Shown: piece by piece, positions 33,135 to 46,685 of the stretch
Layout: every line of letters starts with the position of its first letter
How positions within the stretch are numbered: position 1 is the stretch's first letter
NCBI GenBank assembly: GCA_019054805.1
Contig: JAHQIY010000004.1
Coordinates: forward strand, 3,782,001-3,846,000
Origin: Brachionus manjavacas
Taxonomy: Eukaryota > Rotifera > Eurotatoria > Ploima > Brachionidae
Reading direction: 5' to 3'
DNA: 64,000 nucleotides
The notes under the pieces: generated by a model
The model's input: the letters and a program-made list of their open reading frames with translations, nothing else
Told to the model about the DNA's origin: nothing
Databases searched by the model: none
Program-made: the position numbers and the translations under genes

Positions 33135-35753
33135 CTCTTTAAATTTAGATATTGAAGCGACCAGATCAGACAACATGGCCGAAGACCAGCAACAGCAATT
33201 GCTCCAAGAGCAGCTCCGCATACAACACGAACAGGAGCAGGAGCAACAACGACGTAACATGGACGCCAATATCACGATCCAGAAATGGCTAACGCGATAG
33301 CCGATATTCAGAAGCAGATTGCGGTATTAAACGAACGGACTCTCGCAGCAGCCTCCAAGCCTACAACTTCCAAGATGGACTGTGGATACGGGTACCAACC
33401 GACGGACCCTAAGGTAACCCCTTTGTTTTCTACAGGGACTCCTAATTTCAGGATAATGGCTGAGGAACTAACTAAAATCCTCAAGTCCCGCGACTGTAAA
33501 AATTTTAAACAGTGGGACTATCACGAGCTCGATACACTCAGCTCCGTGTTTGAAGCCATAAACTATCTTCCAGACCAAACACAGGATAAAGTTAAGAAGA
33601 GGCTACACTTATTTTACGTAGTCTCAAAGGTAGGCTGGGATAAGGCTCTTAGATTCTTTGAAGAGAGGGATCTAGTTGACAACGCCAACTACATCCCTCA
33701 GCGAGAAAATATAGTGGTAATTAATAACCACCCAAAAAGCGCCCCCGTCTTTCAGGGAGGCCTCCTCAATCAAATAGAGGATCTAAAACACGTACCCGCT
33801 CAAAGAGCCGGGTGCGATTTCAATGAGTTAGCCAGATTGCCGCCGGGTGTAAAAAAGTATTTAGTAAGCAATATCCTGACACCCACCCAGGATCACCCGG
33901 CGTCTAGTAGTATTAACAGGTGGGAGTTCGGTCGCCCAGTAACTAGACGTTACTTTTGGGATAACGACACGAACCAATATTTTTTGTTGAGTCGGGAGGG
34001 TATGAAGACATCCCTGAGGATTCTGAAGAAGAACCTCAGGATACACCAAACCAGCAAGACGAACCCAGAACACCTGGGCCAGACCAGCCAGCACCCCTAC
34101 CTAATGCCACCACTAATCCCGTCCAACCTCCTTCATCTCCTGGCGATAACATGTCATTCCGTTTTAGGCCCTTAGCGTTATCAGAGAAACCCCCCGGTAA
34201 GATAGACTTGGACGCTTATTTTGCTTCACCCACAAGTATTCAGCAGTTCAACTCTGAATTTCCTGTCCCTAAATCCCTGTATTCTAAACTTAAACAGGAA
34301 CTAAGAATTTGGACAAAAGGGGGATGTGCTCGAACAAAAGGTGTTCAGCACAAGATAAAAGCCAAGGACTCTGACAGAGACCTAGTAATAGCTTCCCTCC
34401 TAAAAGCTAATATCATCGAAAAGGCCCCCCATAAGAAGATTCCACGTTTTTGTGGGACCTTCTTTTTAGTACGTAGACCCGGCTCCAAGGTGAGACCAAT
34501 AGCCGACTTCTCGGCACTCACCAAAGTTATTGAGGCGCCTAAATTTGCCTTGAAATCGTTGTACCAAGTGGTCCAGGACATTCACTGGCCAAAACATTTG
34601 TGGTATTCAAAAATCGATTTCGAGCAGGCCTTCTTTAACATTGAACTACACCCCAAAAGTAAATTCGTAACCACTTTCGGCTACGGGGGTGAGTTCTACA
34701 ATTTTAATAGGATGCCCTTTGGCTTAAGCATTGCGCCCTACATCCAACAGATGCTCCTGAATTGTGTGTTAAAATTTATTCGTAAATACACACAATTCAC
34801 TTATGGACACTTGGACGACCTGATCATCGCACATCCAGATAAGAAAAAGCTCCAAATACTTCTGGATGTGCTTAGGGCAAAACTTAAAAATGCAGGTTGG
34901 GTGCTTAACACACTTAAGTCAGTTCTAAACCCGGTTAAAAAGCTAAGTTTTCTTGGAGCGAACTGGGATGGGCTAGGTATAACTCGTAGCAGGAAAGCTA
35001 CAAAATTTGTTAAGGAAATGTCAGAGTCTCTCCTCTTCTCTGATTGTAAAGGAAGGACCCTCATGAGAGTGAGAGGGTACCTCAACTATTATCTGGGGTT
35101 TGCAGGAAAGATAGGGCCCATAATTAACACTTTCCTAAGAATGACTGTCACCACCAGGCGCGATTACTGGTGGTATATGAGCCTAATCCTGAAATGCGAC
35201 AGGCTCAAATTTAGAAGTCCCCCTAGATCACAGCGCATCTGGTATACGGATGCAAGCGAGTATGCGCTTGGGGTTTTCGATGGTTATTCGGGAAGGGAGT
35301 TCTCAGTAGCCGCCCCGACTGAAGCCATACTATTCAACGAGGCAGCTGCGTCAATTCTTCCAGCACTCATGACCGATCACAAGTCAGTGTTAAGGCTCTA
35401 GATTGACAATCAAGCAGTGATCGGACTCTGGAAAAGAGTGAGAGCTAAATGGAGCAAGTTCTACAGCACTGGGGCAGAGAACATGCACCGTTTTATGTCG
35501 CTCATCATCATGGTCAACTGGATACGTACAAATTTTGACGTCCGCGTATCGTATGTGCCATCTGCCGCCAATCCGGCAGACGCGCATAGCCGGCGCATAC
35601 CACCATAAATGGAGCCTACGCCTTGGCACTACAACGATCGCTTATAAATACAAGCTGCCCGACGTATTAACGGCAGCTTTCGAACTCTTTTTAATTATTT
35701 TTCAATAAAAACGACTGACTCGTGGTCCAGCCACCGGTCAGCCAACATTTTTA
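33135..35753 (+). mobile_element. Broken gag-RT-RNase H retroelement (B2)
   Basis: Duplicate of 19611-22224 created by the segmental duplication, not by a new insertion: the same 55-base flanking repeats lie at 33080-33134 and 35754-35808. It has a few breaks, with the longest open stretches of the three copies. Terminal repeat at 35603-35753. Confidence 0.7.
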
Positions 35754-35801
35754 CCTATTGACGATTCAATAATCAAATTCTTATTTGACTATTAACTAGA
35801 T

Positions 35802-36331
35802 TCAGTTTTTTTTATTAACGCCTAATTCGACCTCTTTCTCAGATAATGGTTCACCTTTTGTTAAATCATATTCATCAATTGTATCAATACGAATTTTCTT
35901 TGTATTTTCAATTATGCTGGATCTGTTAACACCATTAGAACTTATTCATACTTGTAATTCAGCTCTTGAAACTCTTGAAATATTTCAATAATATCCTCGT
36001 CAGTTGATAAATTTTGTCAAATTCTGCTGTGGAATCATCATCGGAATAATTTTCTGTCATTTGGGCTTCTTCATTCTCTTGATAAATATTTTCGTCTAGA
36101 AAAGCAGGTTCATCAAGATCTTAAAAAAATTAATAAATAATTTCATAAAAGTTAAAAAACACAATTACTTTTTTCATCAGTATTTTTTTCAATATCATTG
36201 CCGGCGCGGCCTCGGCCAAGTTGTTCGGCTATATCGGCCATTTCGGCCAAGGGGTTCGGCCATGTCGGCCAAGGTGTTCGGCCATGTCGGCCATGGTTTT
36301 CGGCCATGTCGGCCATGGTTTTCGGCCATGT
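35802..36331 (-). pseudogene. Gene C: acidic protein of unknown function (B2)
   Basis: Duplicate of 22273-22783 with one more 22-base minisatellite unit in exon 1, which changes the possible start. It shares the missing T of copy B1 in the NYKYE segment. Confidence 0.45.
36200..36331. repeat. GC-rich TCGGCCATG minisatellite (B2)
   Basis: Same tract as at 22670-22781 with one extra 22-base unit. Confidence 0.85.
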
Positions 36332-37178
36332 CTAACATTTCACATTTTATTAAAACTTTAATATTATTATCTTAAAATTTTTTTTTTGATTCAAAAAATT
36401 TTAATTATTTTATTAATTTAATTTTGATACCGCTATTAAATTTTAAATTTTAAATTTTATTCGTGGAGTGTTTTACTCTTTTTTGTATCTTCAAATAAAA
36501 TTTAATTTTCCAAATTTTTTCTTATTTTTTATTTAAGCCAACTCTTCAGAGCAATAAATAAAATTTTTTTCTTTTTTTTCCTAAAGCGAAGAAATTAAAA
36601 TTTTTTTATTTTTAGCTCGATTTGTCACCAACACAGTCTGCCATTCCACTCGTCTGATCATGTCCACTATTTCAGACAACCAGTCCGAACCATCCGACTC
36701 ATCACTTTCTCAATCAACCCGTCCGACCCCTCCGACTCATCATTAAAAAAATATTTTTAACTTTAATTGTTTTTTAAATAAAGAAAAAATTAAACATCTT
36801 GAGTGAATTCAATGTAAATCGACCGGATTTTTATTTTCTTTTAACTATTTTTTTATTGGATATAAATAAAATTATAATAATTTATTCAATATTAAATTAA
36901 AAAAATGCAATTTTGGATAAATTTTATTATAAGAAAAATGAAAAACATTTTATTTGAAAGAAAATTTATTAACAAAACAAAGACAATTTAATTTATTTTA
37001 TATTTTTTATACGTTCCTTTTTTGAATAAAAAAATTTGGTTTTTTAACAAAAATCTTTCATTCCAAATTTCAACCAATCAAAATATATGTAATTTTTAAA
37101 AATTCGGACGATTCACTCACTATGAGATATTTTTCAATTTTATTTATTTAGAAATATACAAAAAAAAATTAAATTTGT

Positions 37179-38490
37179 TTATTTTTTCCTTTTTTTCTTG
37201 CGTCGACGCTGTACGCCCACATCTTCTTCCAGTCTGACACATGTTTTAAGATTCATTCTTTCATAAAAATATCTTGAAAATAAAATTAATTTTTTAATTA
37301 ATAAAGATTTAAAATAGATGTTACCTTTTATTTTTAATATTGAATTTGGAAATTCGATTTTTAATTTGTCCAGGCCTAGATTTTTTGATCTTTCCGGAAT
37401 CTCACATTCGATATATTTTATTAAAAGGTTTTTAAAATATAACCTGTGCTTATTATCCCTTAAAAAATATAAATTTAGGAATGATTTTTTAATTTTTTTT
37501 TTAAATTACTTTAAGTGATTCATCTTCAGCAAATATGTCGTCATCACTTTTATTTGATGATTCAACACTTTCTGTGCGCTGGCTCACTTTTTCAAGAGAT
37601 TCTTCCGGTGCTCTTTTCTGTAGAATTTCAGAACACTTAAATTAAAAAATTAATGGATAAAATTATATATCTTTTTAACTTACATTTATGACTTTAGGAT
37701 TATGCTCTAATGAGTCAAGTTTTTTACTCTTTTCACTCATTGTCTGCTGCATTTTTTCCATTTGATGAATTAACTTATTAAATTTATCATAAAATTTTTA
37801 ATTTAAATTAAAAAATCAGAAATTACTTTTTGCTGATTAGCAAGAAAGTCACCAGCGATCCTATTTATTAGATCGTGGGAATTTTTCCTGCTATTTTTGC
37901 TTGACCACTCCTGATTATCAGCAAAAGATTATCAAATGATTTTGATAATGTCAGCTTTCTTTTTCTTTTCCTGGTTTGATCCGATGGTCCAGCCTGAATT
38001 TCTGTCTCTGAACCTTGGGCAGAATTTTCAACCACAATTAGTTCCGATTGCTCCACAACAGCAGGTGCTTGTATGCTTGGGTCGGAATTGACCTGGTGCC
38101 CGGTTCGAAATTCATCGGCCTCCATTAACACAATTCCTGGCTTTTTGCTTTGTACGATTTTATTTAAAAGCTCAGCCAGAACTTCGAATTTTTTTCCGGC
38201 TGTATAAAAACCGAAACCATGCCATTGATTTCAAACTTTTTTTAAAAATTAAATTAAATAAATTAGCATTAATAAAATTAATAAAATACTTACTTCTTCA
38301 AATTTCTAAAATCCTTACAGTCTTCTATTGGAATATTACAAACTGCTCCAAGATAATTTGTAATACTACTTGGAGCTTTTTCTATATTTGCCTGATTTTT
38401 ATTTGCGTACTTGAATGCAATTTTTGGTTTCATGTTTCTTTGGTGGCATTGTTGATACTGTCGGTATTTCGATTTTGGATAATTTTTTAT
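37179..38490 (-). pseudogene. Gene D: coiled-coil, basic-tailed protein, unknown family (B2)
   Basis: Duplicate of 23629-24945. Here a different A/T run (near 38206) is two bases shorter, again altering the frame at the start of the second exon. The downstream exons are unchanged. Confidence 0.5.
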
Positions 38491-38510
38491 CTAAATTTAG
38501 ATTATAAAAA

Positions 38511-38960
38511 ATGAACTTTTGTAAAGAAACAATGAAGAAAATATCAGATTTAATAAGAAAGTTAAGTCTGAAGAGGCTAAAAGCAACGGCAATTCGTGAA
38601 AATGCACTCAAATTGTATCCTGAAGAAATTGTTCCAAAACTTACTGTAATTAAAAAATTGAAATTTTAATATTTAATATTATAAATTTTAAAGGCAATCA
38701 GAGCAAGACAATTTCGTCTAAAACAAAAAAAAAATCGCCTTAATTTAGGATATTTTGTTCGGAGACATGGAGTTTCTCAAAAATTGACTCCTGTGATTAG
38801 TGAATTTATCCGAGTAAGTCTTAGTTAATAAATTTATTAAAATATTTAATTTCTATTAAAGAACCAAATAAAAACTTCGAATGGGTTTAAAAGTGCACGA
38901 GAAATTTCTCTTGAAGTCCGAAGAGTTTTTTCTGTACTTTTAAGCATATCAACCATTTGA
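38511..38960 (+). CDS. Gene E: intact 117-residue protein, unknown family (B2)
   Basis: Three exons (38511-38645, 38694-38813, 38862-38960) of 135, 120 and 99 bases are separated by 48-base introns with GT...AAAG ends. All junctions are phase 0 and the joined frame is open to TGA. The protein is basic, with MKKISDLIRKLSLKRLKAT in exon 1, AIRARQFRLKQKKNRLNLGY and FVRRHGVSQKLTPVISEFIR in exon 2, and SAREISLEVRRVFSVLL in exon 3. The composition is consistent with a helical nucleic-acid or protein-binding module, but I recognise no family. The start could be the ATG at 38511 or the one eight codons later (38532). It is divergent from gene D, whose 5' exon ends about 20 bases away across a 16-base palindrome. 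The run lengths that keep it open could also be sequencing noise. Confidence 0.5.
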
Positions 38961-39113
38961 TTTTACAAACAAAAACCAAATTTTTGTCTTTTGGCATTGA
39001 AACAAAATGAGAAGAGACCTCAAAAAAATAGACGATACATATTTTTTTAATGTATTTTCACCTTTTAAGAAGTTTTATCAATATTTTCTTTTTTAATAAT
39101 TAAAATAATCTAC

Positions 39114-39815
39114 CTATGAAAAATTTTTTTTTTTGAAATGTATTTTTTTTTGCCATTTCTATCATTTGATCCACAGAAAACTCATCTTCCGAATTATTTG
39201 TTAGTTCTAAATAATTTTCACGGTTTACCGATTTAGGTTTGATCTTTTTTACATGAAAATGTTGACTGAAATCAGGAACAAATGGATCGACTGTTACGCC
39301 GTTCTTTTATGAGCATCTACTGATTCAGATTCATTTGAATCAGAATCTGTTGATTAAATTATTGTCTTTTTTGACAAAATCGATCGAAATTGATAAGTTG
39401 CTATATCTTTCTCGACATTTTGTGTTAATTTTTTAGATGTACATGGGAGATCAATAAAAGAAGAAAGTGGCCTAACTCGTTTGAATTTTTTTCCCTGTCT
39501 AAGTGAAAACTGGGTTTCAGTTTGAGATTCAGTCTGGATTTCAGACTGAGACTCATCTGGTAAAATTTCTGATGACTGAATAAACTCAAAAATAATTTGT
39601 TTGTAGTAGGTGAAAAAACAGTCAATTACTTCACCGATTTCAAACTAAAAAATAAAATAAACTTAAAATTAAAAAAAAAAAAACATTAATTAGTGTACTT
39701 CATTTATCACTTTATTGTCCTTTTTTTTATTTGATTGAATATAAGGAATACATTCTACTTTAAATATTATTTTCAGAATGTTTTTCTTTTTTTGAATTTT
39801 TGCTCTCACATATAA
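39114..39815 (-). pseudogene. Gene F: gene next to the right transposon end (B2)
   Basis: Duplicate of 25563-26262, with an extra T in a run near 39490 and small run-length differences near 39010-39150. Confidence 0.45.
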
Positions 39816-39817
39816 AG

Positions 39818-39944
39818 ATTTATAATATTTTTAAAAAACTTTTCAAACAAATTTTTGCGTGATTGAATGTTAGTTTAGTGTTTCACTCTAAAAATTTGGG
39901 TGATTGAGTGTGAGTGAGAGTGTTTCACGCAAAAAATTTGCGGG
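39818..39944 (-). repeat. Right inverted end of the composite transposon (B2)
   Basis: Duplicate of 26262-26390. Confidence 0.7.
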
Positions 39945-40304
39945 ATGAATGAGTACACAAGTTACAAGAAGGATTTTTACTTTAAAATATTCTCATTGTC
40001 TAAACCTCACATCCACTGTAAAAAAAATTAAAAAAGTACCGTTTTGGAAAAATAATTGTACAATCGTGAAACTAATCTCCAGTTTATCTTCATTAATAAA
40101 TTTATATTTAATAGGCTTTTTTTACTTTTAATATTTTTATAAGTATAGCAAAGTATGTTAAATCCAAAAATTTACCTCTACATTAATTCTTTTAAATAAT
40201 AAATGTTTATATAATAATTTGATATTCATCACATTTGATCATCATCAAAAAATGAACATTTACTTCAAGTATCCAAAAATTGATCTTTATTGATTTAGAA
40301 TATA

Positions 40305-41630
40305 TTTTCAAAAAGGGATGTATTTTTTTGATCTACATAAATGATTAATTGAATAATATAAAATAAAAAAAAAATCATTTAAAATAATTTTTTGGAAATT
40401 ATAAAAAATATTTGATTTCTATAATTAATAAACGATATACATATCTAATTAAACTGAGATTCACTCATTTTTGGTTATTTAAATAAATCTTTTAGTCATC
40501 AATATTAATTAAATTATTTTTAAAATTAATTTATTGATTGATTAAACCAATTAACCAAAAAAATGTATTTAAAAAATGCTCTGCTTTGGAGAATTTAATT
40601 AATATTGATTCAAACAAAAAATAACTATGGAATTGTCAGACGAATTCGAGCAATTGAGCACATATTCTTCAGCTACTGAAGAAGAAAATCAACAAGATGT
40701 AATTAAAAATCCAAAAAAAGGGTACAAAAAGCCTGGATTAAAATAATGGAGTTTGACAATAGACAATTGGCTTTACATTGGATTCAACAACAAAAAATCT
40801 GGTCATATTTAAGAGATTATGATACAGATAAAGGACGTAAAGATGTTTAACGTTGCAATCTTGTCAAAAGACGTGGGCCACAATGTCAAGCGGAAATATG
40901 TTTACTTTACAACAGTCACAACGTTAAGTTAACGCTTTTTAATAATAGTAATCAGCACACACATGATCAAATATTAGAACAGCAGACAAAAACTGGAATA
41001 AACGAAGCTACAAAACACTATATACAAACCTGTTTAGATCAAAAAGTCATGTTACTAAAAGCCATAATAGCATATAATCGGTATATCAGCTAGATTGAAT
41101 TTGGTAAAAATACCGATAGAAGCTAAAAATGTCCCTATAGGCGAGAAGCGAAAACGTGGTAGACCTACTAAAGCCAAAAGAGCACTTGAATTTCAAGATG
41201 GTGAAAAAGTAATAGATGATGAATCGAGTGAAGATGAAGTTGATATAATCCAAGAACCACCAACTAAGAGAACTGTTTGTAATCAAATAGATAAAACTTC
41301 ATCAACAATTCAAGTAGAACCATCTACTTCTGGTAACGCACAAGAGTCTTCAGCCACTCAGCCAATTGTTAAAAAAGACCAGGTAGACCAAAAGGTCCGA
41401 AAAATAAAAAATAATTAATTTTTTCTGTTATTTTTTTCTATATTAATTTCAATAAATAAAAATTTTATTTTTTTAACCAATCTTTTAATTTATTTAATAG
41501 TATACAATGAAATTTTTTAAGATATAAAAACATTATTTTCGGTTTTCATAAATATTTTTTATGTTAATAAAAAATGTATTAATCGAAAAAATTTTTATGT
41601 AGATCAAAAAAAATATTCCCTTTTCAAAAA
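40305..41630 (+). mobile_element. MULE-like deletion derivative with zinc finger and AT-hooks (B2)
   Basis: Duplicate of 26751-28079. The finger frame (from ATG 40627) is shifted by a shorter A run near 40718. The AT-hook frame (41095-41418) loses its second hook by a one-base A-run change near 41375. Confidence 0.6.
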
Positions 41631-41727
41631 TAAATAAAAAAACAACATTAACCAAAAATAAAAAATTCAAATCACTTGGACAATAATTTTAAATGATCAA
41701 AAAAACATTGCTAGCTTAAGGCTCTAC

Positions 41728-42784
41728 TCAATTCCGACAAAATCTACATTTGATTAACTTATAAATTTTCTGTGAAAAAATAAATAATTTCTTTTTATGT
41801 CTTTGTCTAAATAAAGGCACATTAAATGAAAAAATTAAGAAGTTGACTGAATAATTCAATAATGAAAAAATTTCAAACACATTAAGCAAAGCTTTATAAA
41901 GATATTTCTTATTCTCATTGTCATTAGGTTTTGTATAAATAACATATAATAAAAAATTTTCAACACGTTTTGATTCTTTTTCAAGTTGAAAATGGAGCAA
42001 AATCCAGCAAATTGAGTAAGGTAAATTCAAAATCACAAACCATTTCGACAAAACTACAATGAGAACGGTTGCTTTCAAAGATCGTATTTTTTTTCCTCTT
42101 TTAGATGACTGTAGAAAATTTTTACTTAAAATCTTGGAGTTCTTTGAAATTTTTTTAAAATCGTTGCACCTGTAATTCTGTTCAGCACTATTCCCGGAAG
42201 TTGTTGTAATTTTTTTTGAATTTTTACCTAAATAAAATTTTATTTTCAGATAAAGACAAATTGTTATTCCAGATATAATCACAGTCGGAAGAAAAAGTGA
42301 TATAACTGTAGATGTAACATAAGCTAAAGATTGATACTGAATGAATCTGCGACTTATAGTACAAAAAATTTTATTAGTCTTCAGATGATTTTCTATTTCA
42401 TTGAAAATAAGATTATTTGAATGCAGTAAAATTGCCATTAGAAATATAAAAAAAATTAAAATTTTGTTAAATTTCAAATTTGACCATTTTGAGCGGACCA
42501 TTGGAAAAAAAAGTGAAACAGTTCGCTGTATTGAGACAAGAATAAGACAATATATAGACATGGTGCGATTTATATTCCTCAAAAACGGGATCAATTTACA
42601 AAATATTCTTGACTGATCGACAAAATTAAAAAAAATATTTTGGAATCGGTTAAATTTGTCCATGTTAGAAAAGTAAAATCAGTATAATGAAATATTAAGA
42701 CCATTAAATCATTCGCTGAAATAATTAAAAAATACATACGCAGTATTTTAATTGCTTTTTTTGAGAAGCAACTACTTAAAAAAA
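41728..42784 (-). pseudogene. Class A GPCR, cut at the 5' end by the B2/B3 junction
   Basis: Second truncated receptor copy. It is open over the C-terminal 311 codons. A one-base difference in an A run near 42632 separates it from the fused antisense-LINE frame, which is therefore shorter than at the first junction. Confidence 0.85.
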
Positions 42785-42793
42785 GGCAACTAC
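42785..42793. other. B2/B3 junction, identical filler
   Basis: This junction is base-for-base the same as at 29235-29243, filler included. It therefore arose by copying the first junction and not by a second break. Confidence 0.85.
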
Positions 42794-43045
42794 GTAAGAA
42801 GGTATGGAGACAACCGATCGGCAAAGAAAGTGCCTTTCGGTGATCTCGTTTGTGGAGAACAGGGGTGTGGCAGACCGAGGTTGGAATGGACAAACTTCTT
42901 CGAAAGCGATTTGGAAAGGGCAGGAATCAAGAAAGGCCAGGGGACTGCGATGTAAAAAGAAAGGACCGTGTGGCGCGATGCAATCTCGTCCCTAACTTCG
43001 ACTGCGAAGAAATAGGACCATTATTATTATTATTATTATAATTAT
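42794..43045 (+). mobile_element. RTE-like LINE 3' fragment at the B2/B3 junction
   Basis: Same junction fragment as at 29244-29492, with a slightly different tail: ATAATT interrupts the ATT run. Confidence 0.85.
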
Positions 43046-43183
43046 CTTCGTAAAAGTTTGAATTACAAATATCAGTATTTTTTGGACTATTCATATGTTT
43101 AGCTGAAAAATTAGTATTTTAAAAATAAAATATAAAAAAATTTTGAAAGAATACTTTTGTAAGCTTATATAGTAAGCTTATAT

Positions 43184-43325
43184 AAAAATGTTGGCTGACC
43201 GGTGGCTTGACGAGTCAGTCTTTTTTAAGAAAAATAAATTAAAAGTTCGAAGGCTGCCGGTAATACGTCAGGCAGCTTATTTATAGGCGTTCATTGTAGT
43301 GCCAAGGCGAAGGCTCCATTTATGG
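43184..43325 (-). repeat. Isolated terminal repeat of the gag-RT-RH retroelement (copy 4)
   Basis: Duplicate of 8563-8705 in the third B unit. Confidence 0.75.
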
Positions 43326-44021
43326 CGTAGGCCCCATTATTTAGTTAAAATAAAGGGTATATTTATTCTTAACTTTAAAATATATCAATTTGTTTGTGTT
43401 TTTTCATACACAGTCACAATCTAGCTCCTCATTTATTTCTTAACAGAATTCCGAACACATATTTTTTACTATTGGCTTTTTAATGTCAATAGATTTTTAA
43501 TCTGTGATAAGAATTTGGAATATTATTTGATTCTTCATAAGTCTTCAAAATTCGACATTTTTAAATTTGAAAATCAATTTTTTAAATATGGTTATAAAGT
43601 TTTATTATAAATAAATAGATCATATTTAATTTTTTTGGTGTTCCTAAAATAAATTTTGTCTTAAAATTATAATTTTTAAAATTTACGATGAATTGTTTAA
43701 TTTATTTCAAGAATTTATGCACAAATAGGGTAAAAAAACAAAATAATTCAGAAATAAAATTCAATTATTTAAGTAGATTAATTTTTCAAAATTAATTTTT
43801 ATCAATAAAAATTATATCGTGATTTTTTTTTACTTTTATTTTTTTTTACTTTTATAAAAATTACGCGTATTTGTTTTTATACAATTAAAATTTCGCATAA
43901 TTTTTTTTTCTTAATTTTATTGGAAAAAATTATACGTTATTTTACAAATATAATAAAATTACTGGTAATGCACTCAACTAAACAAAATTACGCGAAATCC
44001 ATGTCGTAATTTCCTACCCGG

Positions 44022-44141
44022 ACAGACATTTTCACTCAAAAAAGCTGTGAGCTGTGAACAGCAAAAAAAACTCAAATTTTTTGCGTGAAACACTCAACTG
44101 ACACTCAATCACGCAAAAATTTGCGTGAAAAAATTATAAAT
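44022..44141 (+). repeat. Left inverted end of the composite transposon (B3)
   Basis: Duplicate of the GCGTGA-rich end, here with AACACTCAACTGAC in place of AACACACAACTGAC. It pairs with 53408-53534. Confidence 0.7.
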
Positions 44142-44403
44142 CTTTTCGTTAGAAAAGGTGAGACACTTTATAATTTAATTAAAAAATTTATTCAAATATA
44201 ATAAATATATTTTTTTTTCATTTAATAGTAAAAAAATAACAAAATCTATCAAATATTTATATCTTATTTAAACGATTTTAATAAATCGTCTTTCTAATAA
44301 TTTTAAAATTCATTAATATAATTTTTTATACTGATAAGCCTGATGGCTATAGAGTTAAAAATTTTTAAGATAAAATGTTTTTATTATTTTATTTTTAATT
44401 TAA

Positions 44404-45096
44404 TCATAAATCACCTAAAATCTTCATGTTAGCCTTTAGCATGCTTCTGGTTATAATTAATTCATCCTTCATGTTTCCACTATTTTTTTTGCATATTATT
44501 CCGCATATACTGCAAAATCTTTCAATAAATGCACTTGAAACATGAATGTTTAATAGTACTAGAGCCAATCTTGCTAGTGTTGGCATTTCATCCATATATT
44601 GATTCCAAAAAGCCATGTTTGTAATTTTTACTAAAATCTCAGTTCGGTTTAGAATGTCTGCCAATTTTAAAATTTCCCTATCAAGTTCAACTTCGATCTT
44701 ATAAATTTCAGGTTCAATATTTTTTTTTAATTGCACCATCTCTCATTAACTCATCAAAGAACATTGCTTCATTGTCTGTCTGTTGAATTGTGGGTTGAGG
44801 CGATTGTGTCCTTGTCATTATCAGTATCATCAAAGAAAAACCTTAAGTAAACCAATTTCAGAGAGTGAAGGCCTTTTCTTACCAGATTCGGACAAAATTC
44901 TTCTTCAATCCAACTTTTAACTATAGCAAAGTTAAGAACAGTAGCTGCCTACATAAAAATAGAATTTTAAAAATTAAATATTTCTTAACATTTAGAAGTA
45001 ATTATCAACCTGATGTATTCCTGATTCCAACTCGTATTTAAATTTTTCTTTAAAGCAGACAACTAAAAGAATAGCCAATCTATCAAAATCGAGTCC
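44404..45096 (-). pseudogene. hAT transposase C-terminal fragment (B3)
   Basis: Duplicate of 9782-10472. It carries the same 5-base insertion as B2. The dimerisation domain is open to the end. Confidence 0.75.
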
Positions 45097-45262
45097 ATAT
45101 TAAATTAGCATAGTTTAAAATAAGACATTTAAAAAAGCATCTTCATTTTAGCAATGAAAATAGCAAATTTATGTTTATTAAAATAGAATATTCAAAATCG
45201 CATTGTCATTAGAGAATATTTAAAAAAGCGTCAAATTAAAAATTAACACTTTTAGAATAAAA

Positions 45263-46672
45263 ATGGAAAAAATTATTGATTTGCTAGATAATATGTCGAT
45301 TAAATCCGACACAATTCCACCGGATGAAATTAAGGCTGACATCACACAATCACAAAAAAACATCCAAAATTGCACCATTTAGGTTTTTATTTCAGAAGTT
45401 CTTTTACTAACAAAGTAAATGGAAAAATCTCTTGGCGATGTGTAACTCCAAATTGTAAAGCTTCTGGATATACGAATAGTGATAAAATTGGTATACAATG
45501 TGAATTTTATATAGTTAATGATAAAAATTTGGACACATCTGATATTACAAAATTTGAACTTCTTGAAAGAAGAAGACTTATTAAAGAAAGAGCGGCTAAT
45601 TCAAATGATAAAGCACGTAAAATAGTCAGTCTCTTAGAATTACCATTGGATGATTAGGTTCGAGTTCATTTACCCACGTTTAGCGCTGATCGCCAAGTTA
45701 TTCAACGAGAACAAAAAGCAAATAAACCACAATACCCGAAAGAGCCTGAGACTTTAAGTGCTATTGAAGTACCTGACTGGCTAACTAAATCATTAAAAGG
45801 TGAATCATTTATGTATTACGATTCCGGTTCAGCTGATCAAGAGCGTTTTTTTATTTTTTGTACGATGGCTAGCCTAAAACTAATTGAAAATCGTGACATT
45901 AATAGCTCCCAAAAATTTTACTCAAGTTGATACGATTCATGTTGTAATCGACAAACAGTCTTTTCCAGTTGTCTATGCGTTTCTAACCAAAAAAACTCAA
46001 GTAATTTATACAAAAATGTTAAAAAATTCGAGAAGGTATAAATATTGGTCCAAAATCCATAACTTCTGATTTTGAAAAATCTTTTTTAAATGCAGTTGAG
46101 TCTGTATTTAGTGACTCGATCGTATATGGTTGTTTTTTTCATTTTCGCCAGTCTATGTGACGACGAATTCAAGAACTTGGTCTTAGTATAGAGTATAGAA
46201 AAAATAAGACTATGTATAAAATGTTAAATTTGCCGCAATGTTTAGTTTATTTACCGGCCAAAGATGTTGTATCAGATTTTAATGAGTTGAAATCATCATT
46301 AAATTTTGACGATCAACGTGTCAAGGATTTTTATGAATACTTTGGTGATAACTATGTTGTTAAGTACGAAATAAGACGAGCAAGATATAACAAGAAAATA
46401 GAAGAAAACAAAGATCCTAGGTTCCCTGTTAAGCTATGGAATATCAATAGTCGTCTTCTTGAAGAAATTCCAAGGACTAATAATATTTGTGAGTCTTGGC
46501 ATCATTCTTTTCTGGCTTACTTAACAGCCATCCTTTGATATATGAGTTGATTGATGTATTACGTAGTGAGCAAAACAAAATGGAAACTAACTTATTAAAG
46601 TTGTCAACGGGTATAAAAAAATCGACTAAGCCTATTAACGATTCAATAATCAATATTTTATTTGACTATTAA
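45263..46672 (+). pseudogene. FLYWCH zinc-finger / MULE transposase gene (B3)
   Basis: Duplicate of 18184-19597. Frame changes occur near 45352, 46020 and 46507. The ESWH acid block is kept. Confidence 0.85.
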
Positions 46673-46685
46673 CTAGATTCAGTTT

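Larger units (their letters stand above)
30473..39944. mobile_element. Composite inverted-repeat transposon with nested insertions (B2)
   Basis: Duplicate of 16949-26390 with the same content and order. Gene E is open in this copy. Confidence 0.55.
29244..42793. repeat. Tandem duplication unit B, copy 2
   Basis: This unit is 13,550 bases and begins and ends at the same LINE/receptor junction. It shares with copy 3 the 5-base insertion near 31342, the 22-base minisatellite gain and several substitutions, so copies 2 and 3 are sisters. Gene E is intact only here. Confidence 0.93.
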
